Assembly (NCBI GenBank): GCA_015069215.1
Contig: SVJC01000009.1
Location: forward strand, 1-37,563
Direction of reading: 5' to 3'
Source of the DNA: Oscillospiraceae bacterium
Lineage (GTDB): Bacteria; Bacillota; Clostridia; Saccharofermentanales; Saccharofermentanaceae
Length of the DNA: 37,563 nucleotides
The position numbers were made by a program, and so were the translations under genes. Of this stretch, positions 17,728 to 26,690 are shown piece by piece. The notes under the pieces were generated by a model, which did no database searches, was not told where the DNA came from, and was given only the letters and a program-made list of their open reading frames with translations. Positions within the stretch are counted from its first letter, which is position 1. Each line of letters starts with the position of its first letter.

Positions 17728-18460
17728 CAAAATCCCTCCTGTCTGAAGATAAAAAGCGCATTGATCTTTGGATAGCGTTTTTACTGTTGCCCCAGGGTTT
17801 GTCTGAGTTCCTGTAATCGAATTTAAGAGTGAAGTATTCAACATCACCTATCAGTTCCTCAAATGCCTGGTCGCTTCCGTTTGCAAGCGCGGTAACAAAT
17901 TCCGAAGCTTCATTTTGCGAAAGCTTTGTTGCCTGCCTTAGCAGCATGGAAGTATGGGGGAGACAATGGTATTTGGTGCTGCTGAATTTCTCGCGGAAAC
18001 CTTCATAGTGAAAGAACATCCATGCGGTTACTTCTGAATAATGTTTCATTGTATCCGTGAGCTTATCGCAGATGGGACACATGGCAACGCGTTTGTCGAT
18101 CCTGTCTGCGATATCGTTAAGTTTGGATTTGTAATCAGAAGAACGTCCTTTCAAAAGTCCGGCTTTCGAAGGTGCACTGCTGATCATGTCTTTAGAGATG
18201 TCTTCATGAAAGTCCTTAAGGTGGGTATGCATTACCAGTCCCAGTCCAAGCCTGTTGGTAACTGCTTTATTGAGTTTACCCATGTGTTCGGGACAAAAGC
18301 CCGTCTTATTGGTTATCTTTCTTGTATCAGGCTCCATGAGAGATGGTCCCAGATAGTATTCGAGGTAATCACTTTCCGCTTTGTCGCGAAGTGCGCAGAA
18401 CGGACATTCGGACGCGCCCGAATAAGCATCGTTGACGGGGATCATATAAATCTTTTCCAT
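17699..18460 (-). CDS. DUF6062-like Cys-rich protein
   Basis: 253 aa with ECPFCALR, GFCPEHMGKL, MCPICDKL, YHCLPHTSML metal-ligand-like motifs; overlaps the YedF-like gene by ~29 nt. Confidence 0.7.
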   Translation of the reverse strand: MEKIYMIPVNDAYSGASECPFCALRDKAESDYLEYYLGPSLMEPDTRKITNKTGFCPEHMGKLNKAVTNRLGLGLVMHTHLKDFHEDISKDMISSAPSKAGLLKGRSSDYKSKLNDIADRIDKRVAMCPICDKLTDTMKHYSEVTAWMFFHYEGFREKFSSTKYHCLPHTSMLLRQATKLSQNEASEFVTALANGSDQAFEELIGDVEYFTLKFDYRNSDKPWGNSKNAIQRSMRFLSSDRRDFDEQLGKKQS

Positions 18461-18471
18461 AAGATATCTCC

Positions 18472-19530
18472 TTACTTGGGATCAGGCGCATGCAGCAAAC
18501 GGCTGGCCCGGACATTTACACCGTTGGTGGTGATCGAAGTGTATTCCTCAACTGCCATACCGACTTTCTGCTGGGCAGTTTCCAGAACTTCCTGGGCATC
18601 ATAACCGTAATAAAGGGAAAGATCCAGGCTGATCATGACACCGTAAGTCTGTTTTTCGGTTTTAAATGCCGTGACTTCGGCAAAACCGGGAATATCCTTT
18701 AAGACGATCTTTATAAGATCCAGAAGCGCTTCATCAGAGATCGAATAAGAACCAAGTGACGAGAAAGTCGGTCTTACGACCGTTCTGTCAGAATCAGGTG
18801 CAGGCTGCATGATGCCGCGCTCCCTGTCGAAACGCTGCCTGAGTTTTGAGAACGGATCAGAGAAATAACCTGAGAACTCGTGCTTGACCTCCATGCTTGG
18901 AACGGGGATCGTATGCATTCCCTCGGTCATTCGAGTGTTTCTTGCAAGTCTTCTTTCTTCTTCAGTGGATACGTCTTCGATCCTGATAAGCATCGAAGGC
19001 TGGTTGAGCCAAAGATTATCGCAGATCTTGCCGAGCATTGAGTCGGATGTTCCGAGTATCATCAGAGCCTTAGGACCGGATTCTACAAGGGCTCGCCTCA
19101 TGACGGAGGATCTTGTCGGATCGGTAAAGATAGCCTGACGGACGGACTCCATCTTTGTGGGAGCCTTTTTTGCTGATGTTCCTGCGACGATCCTGCTTCC
19201 GTTTATCAGGAGACCGTCATCAATGATGTAATGAATATTGTTGTCTCGGGCAACCTTGATCGCTCGGGTGCTCTTACCTGTTCCGGACGGACCGACAAAA
19301 GCGATCACGGCAATTCCCGCGAGGTATTCGCGCGTTGCCTGATCGCTGTTAAGGATACGTTCAATGTCTTTGGCGGTATCGGATGACGAACCGGTGTTTC
19401 CGGAAGTGGAAGTCCTTTCAAAACGTTTCAGAGTCCCGCGAAACTCAGACAGCAGGGTCTTGCGCGGAGCTGTCTGTGTTTTTACCGGTGAAACGGTCTC
19501 GTTCTGGTTTGTATTATCAGGAGAAACCAC
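18472..19530 (-). CDS. P-loop NTPase fused to Asp23/Gls24 (alkaline-shock) domain
   Basis: Walker A FVGPSGTGKST; C-terminal YSISDEALLDLIKIVLKDIPGFAEVTAF...YGVMISLDLSLYYGYDAQEVLETAQQKVGMAVEEYTSITTNGVNVRASRL typical Asp23. Open frame runs to 19614, but that overlaps yebC; GTG at 19530 preferred. Confidence 0.75.
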   Translation of the reverse strand: MVSPDNTNQNETVSPVKTQTAPRKTLLSEFRGTLKRFERTSTSGNTGSSSDTAKDIERILNSDQATREYLAGIAVIAFVGPSGTGKSTRAIKVARDNNIHYIIDDGLLINGSRIVAGTSAKKAPTKMESVRQAIFTDPTRSSVMRRALVESGPKALMILGTSDSMLGKICDNLWLNQPSMLIRIEDVSTEEERRLARNTRMTEGMHTIPVPSMEVKHEFSGYFSDPFSKLRQRFDRERGIMQPAPDSDRTVVRPTFSSLGSYSISDEALLDLIKIVLKDIPGFAEVTAFKTEKQTYGVMISLDLSLYYGYDAQEVLETAQQKVGMAVEEYTSITTNGVNVRASRLLHAPDPK

Positions 19531-19543
19531 TGGATCACCCGGA

Positions 19544-20269
19544 TCAGCCGTTCCAGTTGTGGAAGACTTCCTGGACGTCCTCGTTTTCGTCGAACATGTC
19601 GAGCATCTTCTCAAGATGTGCTACTGCATCGGGATCGGTAACCTCTGTAGTCGTAATGGCTACGGGGCCGAGTGTTTCATCCGCGAAAGCATAACCTTTA
19701 GCCTCAAGTGCGTCTCTTACGGAATAGAAATCTGAAGGAGCCGTAGTAACAATGTAGTATTCGTCGTCTGAATCAAAATCGGAAGCTCCGCAGTCGAGTG
19801 CATCACCCATGACTACATCTTCGTCTTCATAATCTTCCTTTGAAATGAGGATCGTGCCTTTTTCTTCGAAAAGGAAGGAGACACTGCCGTCAACACCTAA
19901 GTTGCCGCCGTTCTTATCAAAGATGTGCCTGACATCGGCAGCAGTCCTGTTACGGTTATTAGTCAGTGCTTTTGCCATGATGGCAACACCTGCGGGACCG
20001 TATCCCTCATATGTGATCTCTTCGTAATCGTCGCCTTCACCGGCTTCGGCAGCCTTCTTGATGGCGCGGTTGATGTTGTCATTTGGCATATTGGCAGCCT
20101 TGGCTTTTGCTACAACGACCTTAAGTCTTGAGTTGCCGTTAATATCTGCACCGCCGGCCTTGACCGCGACGGCGATCTCTTTTGCGAACTTTGTGAAAAT
20201 AGCACCCTTTGCTGCATCAGAAGCTTCCTTTTTCCTTCTGATATTGTTCCATTTGGAATGTCCTGACAT
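19544..20269 (-). CDS. yebC: YebC/PmpR family DNA-binding transcriptional/translational regulator
   Basis: MSGHSKWNNIRRKKEASDAAKGAIFTKFAKEIAVAVKAGG; start at 20269 (ORF extends to 20362); RBS GGAGGAA upstream. Confidence 0.95.
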   Translation of the reverse strand: MSGHSKWNNIRRKKEASDAAKGAIFTKFAKEIAVAVKAGGADINGNSRLKVVVAKAKAANMPNDNINRAIKKAAEAGEGDDYEEITYEGYGPAGVAIMAKALTNNRNRTAADVRHIFDKNGGNLGVDGSVSFLFEEKGTILISKEDYEDEDVVMGDALDCGASDFDSDDEYYIVTTAPSDFYSVRDALEAKGYAFADETLGPVAITTTEVTDPDAVAHLEKMLDMFDENEDVQEVFHNWNG

Positions 20270-20405
20270 AAATTCCTCCGTGTCTGAATATGAATGACAT
20301 ATATTATAGTATAGTAATTTAATTATAAAAGTACCACTAACTCCAGTCCCGTTTTGCGACATGAAATTGTCAAAAATATTTTTTATGCACAGTGTCAGTT
20401 AAACT

Positions 20406-20437
20406 TGTTTTTTACACAATGCTGTTGTATAGTTTAG
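20406..20437 (+). promoter_or_regulatory. Putative promoter upstream of pil operon
   Basis: TTGTTT - 17 bp - TATAGT in ACTTGTTTTTTACACAATGCTGTTGTATAGTTTAG. Confidence 0.4.
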
Positions 20438-20518
20438 TACATGTATGTTTGGGTTATTGTGCCTATTTATTTTGGTGCCTGTTTTTCGTGAGGATTTACA
20501 GGTAGTCTGGAGGGTCTG

Positions 20519-22183
20519 ATGAAGAGGTTAGGAGACATTCTGGTCGAGAGCGGCTTCCTTAACGCTACTGAGCTTGCGGAGGTTCTCGGCATACAGAAAG
20601 AAACCGGAAAACGTCTGGGAGAAGTCATTGTAGAGAACGGATTGATGTCTGAATTCGACATCCTCCGCGCTGTATCCAGCCAATATGATTATCCTATTAT
20701 CGATTTGACAAGTATCGATGTTGATCCGAAAGCGACAGCGCTTTTGAATCAGAAGTTCTGCGAAGATAACGTAGTTCTTCCCATCGGTTTTGATAATGAC
20801 AATCTTGTTGTTGCCATTGATGACCCGATGAACATTACGATCGAAGACGAGTTGCAGTTCCAGACCGGTTATCAGATAACCTTAATGCTCGCAACCCACA
20901 CTTCCATTATTGATGCGATCAAAGTTAATTACGGAAAAGAGAATGCCGCAAAAGCTGCACAAGAGCTTGGTGAAGACTTCGCGAAAGACGGTGAAGAAGA
21001 GGATTCCGAGATCAGTGATGCAGTCAACAGCGCACCGGTCGTTAAGCTCGTTAACTCAATGATCGATTACGCTATACGTGCAGGCTCATCCGATATTCAT
21101 ATCGAGCCTCTCGAAGACAGAGTCCGTGTCCGTATCCGTATAGACGGTGTCATGCAGGAAGTCATGAGCAACCCTCTGACAGCAAGAGATGCTATCACTA
21201 CAAGAATCAAGATCCTCGGCGGAATGAACATCGCTGAGAAGCGTATCCCTCAGGACGGCCGTATCACAACTGAGATCAACGGCGAACCCGTGGACATGCG
21301 TGTATCCATTCTTCCTACGGTAACAGGCGAGAAGACGGTTATCCGTATCCTTGCAAAGAACGATGCCAATCTCAACAGAAAATGGCTCGGTATCAGTGAT
21401 CACAACAACGACCTTATCAATAAGATTATTAAAGTACCTCAGGGAATCTGCCTTATCTCAGGTCCTACAGGATCAGGTAAGACAACAACCCTTTATACTC
21501 TCCTTGCAGAGAAGAACACTCCTGAAGTTAACATCATCACAGTTGAGGACCCTGTAGAAATCAAGATCCCCGGTCTTAACCAGGTACAGGTTAATGCCAA
21601 GGCGGGAATGACATTCGCAAGCGGTCTTCGTTCCATTCTCCGTCAGGACCCTGACATCATCCTCGTCGGAGAAATCCGTGACGGCGAGACCGCAGAGATC
21701 GCAATGCGTGCCGCTATCACGGGACACCTTGTTTTCAGTACAATCCACACCAACGATGCTGTTTCATCCATCAACAGACTTATCGACATGGGCCTCGAGC
21801 CTTACATGGTATCCACGGCTCTTGTCGGCGTCGTTTCACAGCGTCTCGTCCGCAGAATCTGCACGAACTGCCGTGAGGCCATCACGCCTGATGAATATGA
21901 TGTTGATACACTCCGCCTTGAACCGGGTCAGAAGATCTATCACGGTAAGGGCTGCCCTGAGTGTAATGAAAAGGGATACAAAGGACGTATCGCTATCCAT
22001 GAGATCGTCGTCATGACGAAGAAGATGAAAGCCCTTCTCGAGAAGCGTGCAAGTGAAGAAGATATGCGCCAGCTCGCTGTCACGGAAGGCACTCAGATGC
22101 TGCAGGAATCTGCAAGGGCTCTTGTTCTTGAAGGTATCACCACAGTTGACGAGCTTAACAGAGTTGCTTACACGATTGACTGA
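20519..22183 (+). CDS. pilB: Type IV pilus assembly ATPase PilB (MshEN + GspE/PulE ATPase)
   Basis: MshEN motifs RLGDILVESGFLNATELAEVLGIQ and RLGEVIVENGLMSEFDILRAVSSQ; Walker A GPTGSGKTTTLYTLL; RQDPDIILVGEIRDGETAEIA; tetracysteine CTNC...CPEC. Confidence 0.96.
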   Translation: MKRLGDILVESGFLNATELAEVLGIQKETGKRLGEVIVENGLMSEFDILRAVSSQYDYPIIDLTSIDVDPKATALLNQKFCEDNVVLPIGFDNDNLVVAIDDPMNITIEDELQFQTGYQITLMLATHTSIIDAIKVNYGKENAAKAAQELGEDFAKDGEEEDSEISDAVNSAPVVKLVNSMIDYAIRAGSSDIHIEPLEDRVRVRIRIDGVMQEVMSNPLTARDAITTRIKILGGMNIAEKRIPQDGRITTEINGEPVDMRVSILPTVTGEKTVIRILAKNDANLNRKWLGISDHNNDLINKIIKVPQGICLISGPTGSGKTTTLYTLLAEKNTPEVNIITVEDPVEIKIPGLNQVQVNAKAGMTFASGLRSILRQDPDIILVGEIRDGETAEIAMRAAITGHLVFSTIHTNDAVSSINRLIDMGLEPYMVSTALVGVVSQRLVRRICTNCREAITPDEYDVDTLRLEPGQKIYHGKGCPECNEKGYKGRIAIHEIVVMTKKMKALLEKRASEEDMRQLAVTEGTQMLQESARALVLEGITTVDELNRVAYTID

Positions 22184-22200
22184 TAAGGAGGTTACAAAGC

Positions 22201-23313
22201 GTGGAAGGATTTAGTTTATCAATCGAATCGATTCTGTCAGAATCAGTAAAGATGGGAGCATCAGATACCCATATTACTGTCGGACTTCCTCCGATGATTC
22301 GAGTCGACGGTATGTTATTGCCGATGGGTGGACAGCCGTTGACAGCTGCTGACACAGAGTATCTCTGCAAGTCAATGATCGACAAGTCGAGACAGCAGTA
22401 TCTCAACGAGAGAGGAGAAATCGACTTCTCATATGTCGTTGAGGATTACAGCCGTTTCAGATGTAATGTATTCAAGCAGCGCGGAACCTATGCCCTTGCG
22501 GCAAGAACAATTACAAATGAAATCCCTACTTGTGAGCAGCTCGGTCTGCCTAACGTATTTAAGGATCTCGTATTACTCCCGAGAGGTCTTATCCTTGTCA
22601 CCGGTCCTACGGGTTCCGGTAAGTCTACGACCCTCGCGGCAATGATCGGTCACGTTAACACCTGCAAGAAGTGCCACATCCTCACACTTGAGGAACCTAT
22701 CGAGTACCTCCACATGCACGGTGAAGCTATGATCAACCAGAGAGAAGTTCACGAAGATACACTTTCATTCGCTAACGCTCTCCGTGCTGCTCTCCGTGAA
22801 GACCCGGATATCATCCTCGTCGGAGAAATGCGTGACCTTGATACTATCAGTACCGCTATCACCGCAGCAGAAACGGGCCACTTGGTTCTTTCAACACTCC
22901 ATACGTCTTCCGCTGCAGACACGGTCAACCGTATCATCGACGTTTACCCGCCGCACCAGCAGGATCAGATCAGAGTTCAGCTCTCGTCCGTTCTTTCCGC
23001 TGTTATCTGCCAGACTCTCGTTCCGAGAATCGGCGGAGGAAGATGTGCAGCATTTGAGATCATGATCACGAATGACGCTATCAAGAACAACATCCGTGAA
23101 GGAAAGACCTATCAGATCGACAGTACGATAGCTACGAGCTTGCAGCAGGGAATGTGCCCGCTCGACTTCTATCTTGCTGAGCTTGTTAAGAGAAAGATTA
23201 TCACCAGGGATACAGCTCTTGAGAGATGCCATGCCCAGGATGATCTTAAGCGTTTTATCAACAACCCCGGTTCCTCGAACAGCCCTCTGTTTGGCGATCT
23301 GGAGTATACCTGA
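22201..23313 (+). CDS. pilT: Type IV pilus retraction ATPase PilT
   Basis: GASDTHITVGLPPMIRVDG, VTGPTGSGKSTTLAAMIG, ILTLEEPIEYLH, REDPDIILVGEMRDLDTISTAITAAETGHLVLSTLHT. Confidence 0.95.
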   Translation: MEGFSLSIESILSESVKMGASDTHITVGLPPMIRVDGMLLPMGGQPLTAADTEYLCKSMIDKSRQQYLNERGEIDFSYVVEDYSRFRCNVFKQRGTYALAARTITNEIPTCEQLGLPNVFKDLVLLPRGLILVTGPTGSGKSTTLAAMIGHVNTCKKCHILTLEEPIEYLHMHGEAMINQREVHEDTLSFANALRAALREDPDIILVGEMRDLDTISTAITAAETGHLVLSTLHTSSAADTVNRIIDVYPPHQQDQIRVQLSSVLSAVICQTLVPRIGGGRCAAFEIMITNDAIKNNIREGKTYQIDSTIATSLQQGMCPLDFYLAELVKRKIITRDTALERCHAQDDLKRFINNPGSSNSPLFGDLEYT

Positions 23314-23358
23314 TTATTGCGCTTGCAATAGTAATCTAAATAAGGAGGAAAAAGATTA

Positions 23359-24567
23359 ATGCCTAATTTCAGATATCAGGTAATTGATTCTGCCGGTAAG
23401 AAGTCGGAAGGCTTAATCGAGGCTGCTACCATCGGTGAAGCAACTCGTAAACTTAAGACCGACGGTAAATACATATCATCACTTACACTCGACAGAGGAT
23501 CCGGTATTGCCAATATCAATATCGGTAGCCCGATGCTTAAGACAAAGGATCTCGTTCTTATTTCAAGACAGCTCGCATCCCTTTTGTCTGCCGGTATTAC
23601 GGTTGTCAGGGCATTGGACATGCTTTACCAGCAGCTTGACAGTAAAAAAGCCAAGAAGTGCATCGGTGAAGTTTACGAGTCAGTTCAGGGAGGACGTTCT
23701 CTCTCTGAAGCATTCAGGGAACAGAAGGGTGTTATCCCTAACATCATGATCAGTATGATCGCGGCAGGTGAAGAGTCCGGCCGTCTCGATGAAGTTATGG
23801 AGCGTCTCGCTGAGCACTTCCAGAAAGCACAGAAACTCAAGAACAAGGTTTCGTCCGCAATGGTCTATCCTAAGATCCTTGCAGGACTTACACTTGCAGT
23901 TTCCGTCGGATTGCTTACATTCCTCGTTCCTAAGATCGGCGACACTATCAAGAGCTTGGGCGGTGAACTTCCTACGCTTACAAAGTGCCTGCTTTCAATT
24001 TCAGGATCACTCGTTCATTACTGGTACATCTATATCGCAGTAGCCGCACTTTTGGTGTATGGCTTCAAGGTTTGGAAGAGCTCCGACAAGGGCGGCGAGC
24101 AGTGGTCATACCTCATGCTCAAGATGCCTGTAGTTGGTAAAGCAACCAGAATGAACGCAGCAGCAAGATTCACAAGAACGGTTTCTACACTTCTTAAGTC
24201 TGGTATCTCCGTTCTGCAGTCCGTTGAAATCACCGAGAAGTCATTGGACAATCTCATTTTGGAGAGAAAATTGGCTGAGGCCAGAGTAGAGATCAGAAAG
24301 GGTACTTCGCTTTCCAAGTCCATCAGAGGCATTACGGAGTTCCCGCCCATGATCTACGCCATGGTTTCTATCGGAGAAGAGTCAGGTACACTTGACTCCA
24401 TCCTCGATAAGGCTGCTGACTTCTTCGAAGATGAGGCAGATTCCGCAACAGCAAAAATGACAGCTGCTCTCGAGCCTATCATGATCATCATCATGGCAAT
24501 CATCGTAGGTCTCGTTGTAGGCGGTATCGCAATGCCTATCTTCACGATGGCTCAGTGGATCATGTAA
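23359..24567 (+). CDS. pilC: Type IV pilus inner-membrane platform protein PilC (GspF family)
   Basis: LVLISRQLASLLSAGITVVRALDML, GGRSLSEAF, MISMIAAGEESGRLDEVMERLAEHF, two GspF repeats. Confidence 0.95.
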   Translation: MPNFRYQVIDSAGKKSEGLIEAATIGEATRKLKTDGKYISSLTLDRGSGIANINIGSPMLKTKDLVLISRQLASLLSAGITVVRALDMLYQQLDSKKAKKCIGEVYESVQGGRSLSEAFREQKGVIPNIMISMIAAGEESGRLDEVMERLAEHFQKAQKLKNKVSSAMVYPKILAGLTLAVSVGLLTFLVPKIGDTIKSLGGELPTLTKCLLSISGSLVHYWYIYIAVAALLVYGFKVWKSSDKGGEQWSYLMLKMPVVGKATRMNAAARFTRTVSTLLKSGISVLQSVEITEKSLDNLILERKLAEARVEIRKGTSLSKSIRGITEFPPMIYAMVSIGEESGTLDSILDKAADFFEDEADSATAKMTAALEPIMIIIMAIIVGLVVGGIAMPIFTMAQWIM

Positions 24568-24598
24568 TTAAGGAACAGTATTTGAAAGGAGAAAACAG

Positions 24599-25711
24599 AT
24601 GGATTTTTCAATAGGTAGAGGCGGATCCGAATTAGTAATCGACTGCTCAAGCTCTGACCTCAAGATCGCTGTCGGAAACTATAACCCGAAGTCCGGGAAT
24701 ATTCAGATCGACACAATAGGAATCGTTCCTCTTGAGACAGATGCTATCAACGACGGTGCTATCGCAGACTCTTTCGGCATCGTAATGGCAGTTAAGCACG
24801 CCATAGCAAGACTCGGAATCAGGAATAAGAGCTGCATTCTTACAACAGAAGGCGCTTTCGTTCATACAAGAGACTTGGAGCTCCCTGTAGCAAAAGAAGA
24901 GCAGCTCAAGGATATGGTTAAGTACGAAGTTATCGGTCAGGGTACAAACCGTGACCTCTCAATCGACTATATCGTTTACGGAACAACAAAGGACGAGGAG
25001 ACAAACGCAGACAAGCTCAAGGTAAGAGCTACGGCTATTCCTACAGACACGATCAAGGATTATCGTGAATTCCTCAAGGAAATGGAACTTCAGCCGACTG
25101 CTCTCGACATGAACCCCAATGCGGTAAGAAAGCTCTTCTCGCATGGTATCATCAACGGCAATGTCAACATCACACAGTCAACATTGCTCCTCATCGAGCT
25201 CGCAAGCAGAACAACAACAGTTACGGTTCTTGATAAGGGCTTCCCGGTTCTTTCAAGAAGACTCCAGTTCGGTCACTCCAACATCCGTCAGGTTGCTGAT
25301 TCCGTTAAGAAGCTGCAGGGCACAAACCAGCAGTCCTCTCTCGCAAGACGTCTCAGCATCACTACAACTGATGCTGCAGCAAGCGTACCGATCGAGGATA
25401 TCGATGTCTGGAATGAAACAGTTGCAAATACACCGGCTCTCCAGAGTGCTGTCAACGCTTACTTCAAGAGCCTTGTTGATGCAGTTTCACGTACAGCTCA
25501 GTTCTCCATATCGAAGTATCATATCGATGCTATCAGCACATGCTTCCTTTATGGTTCCGGTGCAGGTTACAAGAAGATCGACAAGGAATTGTCACGTCAG
25601 CTCGGAACATCTGTGGAGATATTAAAGTCACTCAGTACAGTCAACGGCCCGAAGAATTTCGAACTGCATCAGTTTGTTAACTGCTGCGGCGCGTTGATCC
25701 GTAATGATTAA
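24599..25711 (+). CDS. pilM: PilM-like actin-fold pilus assembly protein
   Basis: LVIDCSSSDLKIAVG, LELPVAKEEQLKDMVKYEVIGQ, LDMNPNAVRKLF, syntenic position. Confidence 0.85.
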   Translation: MDFSIGRGGSELVIDCSSSDLKIAVGNYNPKSGNIQIDTIGIVPLETDAINDGAIADSFGIVMAVKHAIARLGIRNKSCILTTEGAFVHTRDLELPVAKEEQLKDMVKYEVIGQGTNRDLSIDYIVYGTTKDEETNADKLKVRATAIPTDTIKDYREFLKEMELQPTALDMNPNAVRKLFSHGIINGNVNITQSTLLLIELASRTTTVTVLDKGFPVLSRRLQFGHSNIRQVADSVKKLQGTNQQSSLARRLSITTTDAAASVPIEDIDVWNETVANTPALQSAVNAYFKSLVDAVSRTAQFSISKYHIDAISTCFLYGSGAGYKKIDKELSRQLGTSVEILKSLSTVNGPKNFELHQFVNCCGALIRND

Positions 25712-25727
25712 AGGAGGGGTGTAATTC

Positions 25728-26675
25728 ATGGCTAGCGGAATTAATAAGAAACTTCTTGCTAAGAGGGACATGAACTTCTTCCGGGAGTTCACGGCCAATG
25801 CAGCAAGAGCAGCAAGGATGTTAGGCTACGCAATGTTCCTTGGTATCCTTGTAGTAGTTATCGTACTCGGATTGATCGGATTCCTGGCAGTTAGAAACTT
25901 CATGAAGCAGCAGGAAATCGATGCTATCAATGCTGAACTTGCAGGTCCCGACTATGCAGGACTCGAAGAAAAGGCTAAACAGCTTCAGGAAGAGTTAAAG
26001 CAGAAGAACAATTATTTCTACGCACTTACTTCAATGCGTACAAGTGTTGACAGAACTGCAACTGTTCCCATGGAAATTCCCGGAATTCTTGGCAAGAGCA
26101 TTCCGAGCGATTCATATGTAACTGATTATAAGATCGATGGATCAGTCATGAGCCTTAACGGTTTCTCATTCAGTTATTACAGCCCTGTTGATATGGTCAA
26201 TATTCTCCAGGCTTCAAAGGTATTTACCTCCAGGCCTAAGTTCTTGGTTGAACGTGTTGACGGTACAACGCTTGGCACGCCTTCTGAGTTCTACAACAGC
26301 AAGACCGGCGATGCTGTAATGCTCAACAACTATTATTCGTTCTCAATCGAAGGTACACTTATCAGCAAGGTCTACATCTCTATCGGACGTTTCCTGAACG
26401 GCGCTACGATCTCGAGCCTTTCCGGTGTTGAGACAACTGAGTTCGCAGCAGGTTCTGAGTACAACTTCACAGAAGGTATTGATACATTCAAGACCGGCGG
26501 TGTTACTTATAATCTCGTTAAGATCACAGTTAACGGAACCGACGTTGATGCAGAGAGCCTTGCGAAGATCAGAGCATCTCACGCTTTGAGCGGAACAGCA
26601 AAAGCTAATGCTGAGATCAACCTGTATTACGAAGTAGCAGTTGCACAGACTGCAGCTTCGCAGCCTGCAGCGTAA
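25728..26675 (+). CDS. PilN-like bitopic pilus assembly protein
   Basis: DMNFFREFTANAARAARML then single TM, coiled coil, periplasmic-type domain; position after pilM. Confidence 0.65.
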   Translation: MASGINKKLLAKRDMNFFREFTANAARAARMLGYAMFLGILVVVIVLGLIGFLAVRNFMKQQEIDAINAELAGPDYAGLEEKAKQLQEELKQKNNYFYALTSMRTSVDRTATVPMEIPGILGKSIPSDSYVTDYKIDGSVMSLNGFSFSYYSPVDMVNILQASKVFTSRPKFLVERVDGTTLGTPSEFYNSKTGDAVMLNNYYSFSIEGTLISKVYISIGRFLNGATISSLSGVETTEFAAGSEYNFTEGIDTFKTGGVTYNLVKITVNGTDVDAESLAKIRASHALSGTAKANAEINLYYEVAVAQTAASQPAA

Positions 26676-26690
26676 GGAGGTACCAAACAG

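Noticed and set aside
18472-19614. Using the full ORF start at 19614 for the P-loop/Asp23 gene
   Set aside because: This would overlap yebC coding by ~70 nt, and the extra N-terminus (MRRCSTCSTKTRTSRKSSTTG) looks like an out-of-frame yebC reading; GTG at 19530 gives a 13-nt gap instead.
20270-20518. c-di-GMP riboswitch upstream of pilB
   Set aside because: Looked for GEMM-type conserved segments because clostridial T4P loci can carry them; no recognisable core or tetraloop-receptor arrangement seen. A covariance-model scan (Rfam GEMM-I/II) would be decisive.
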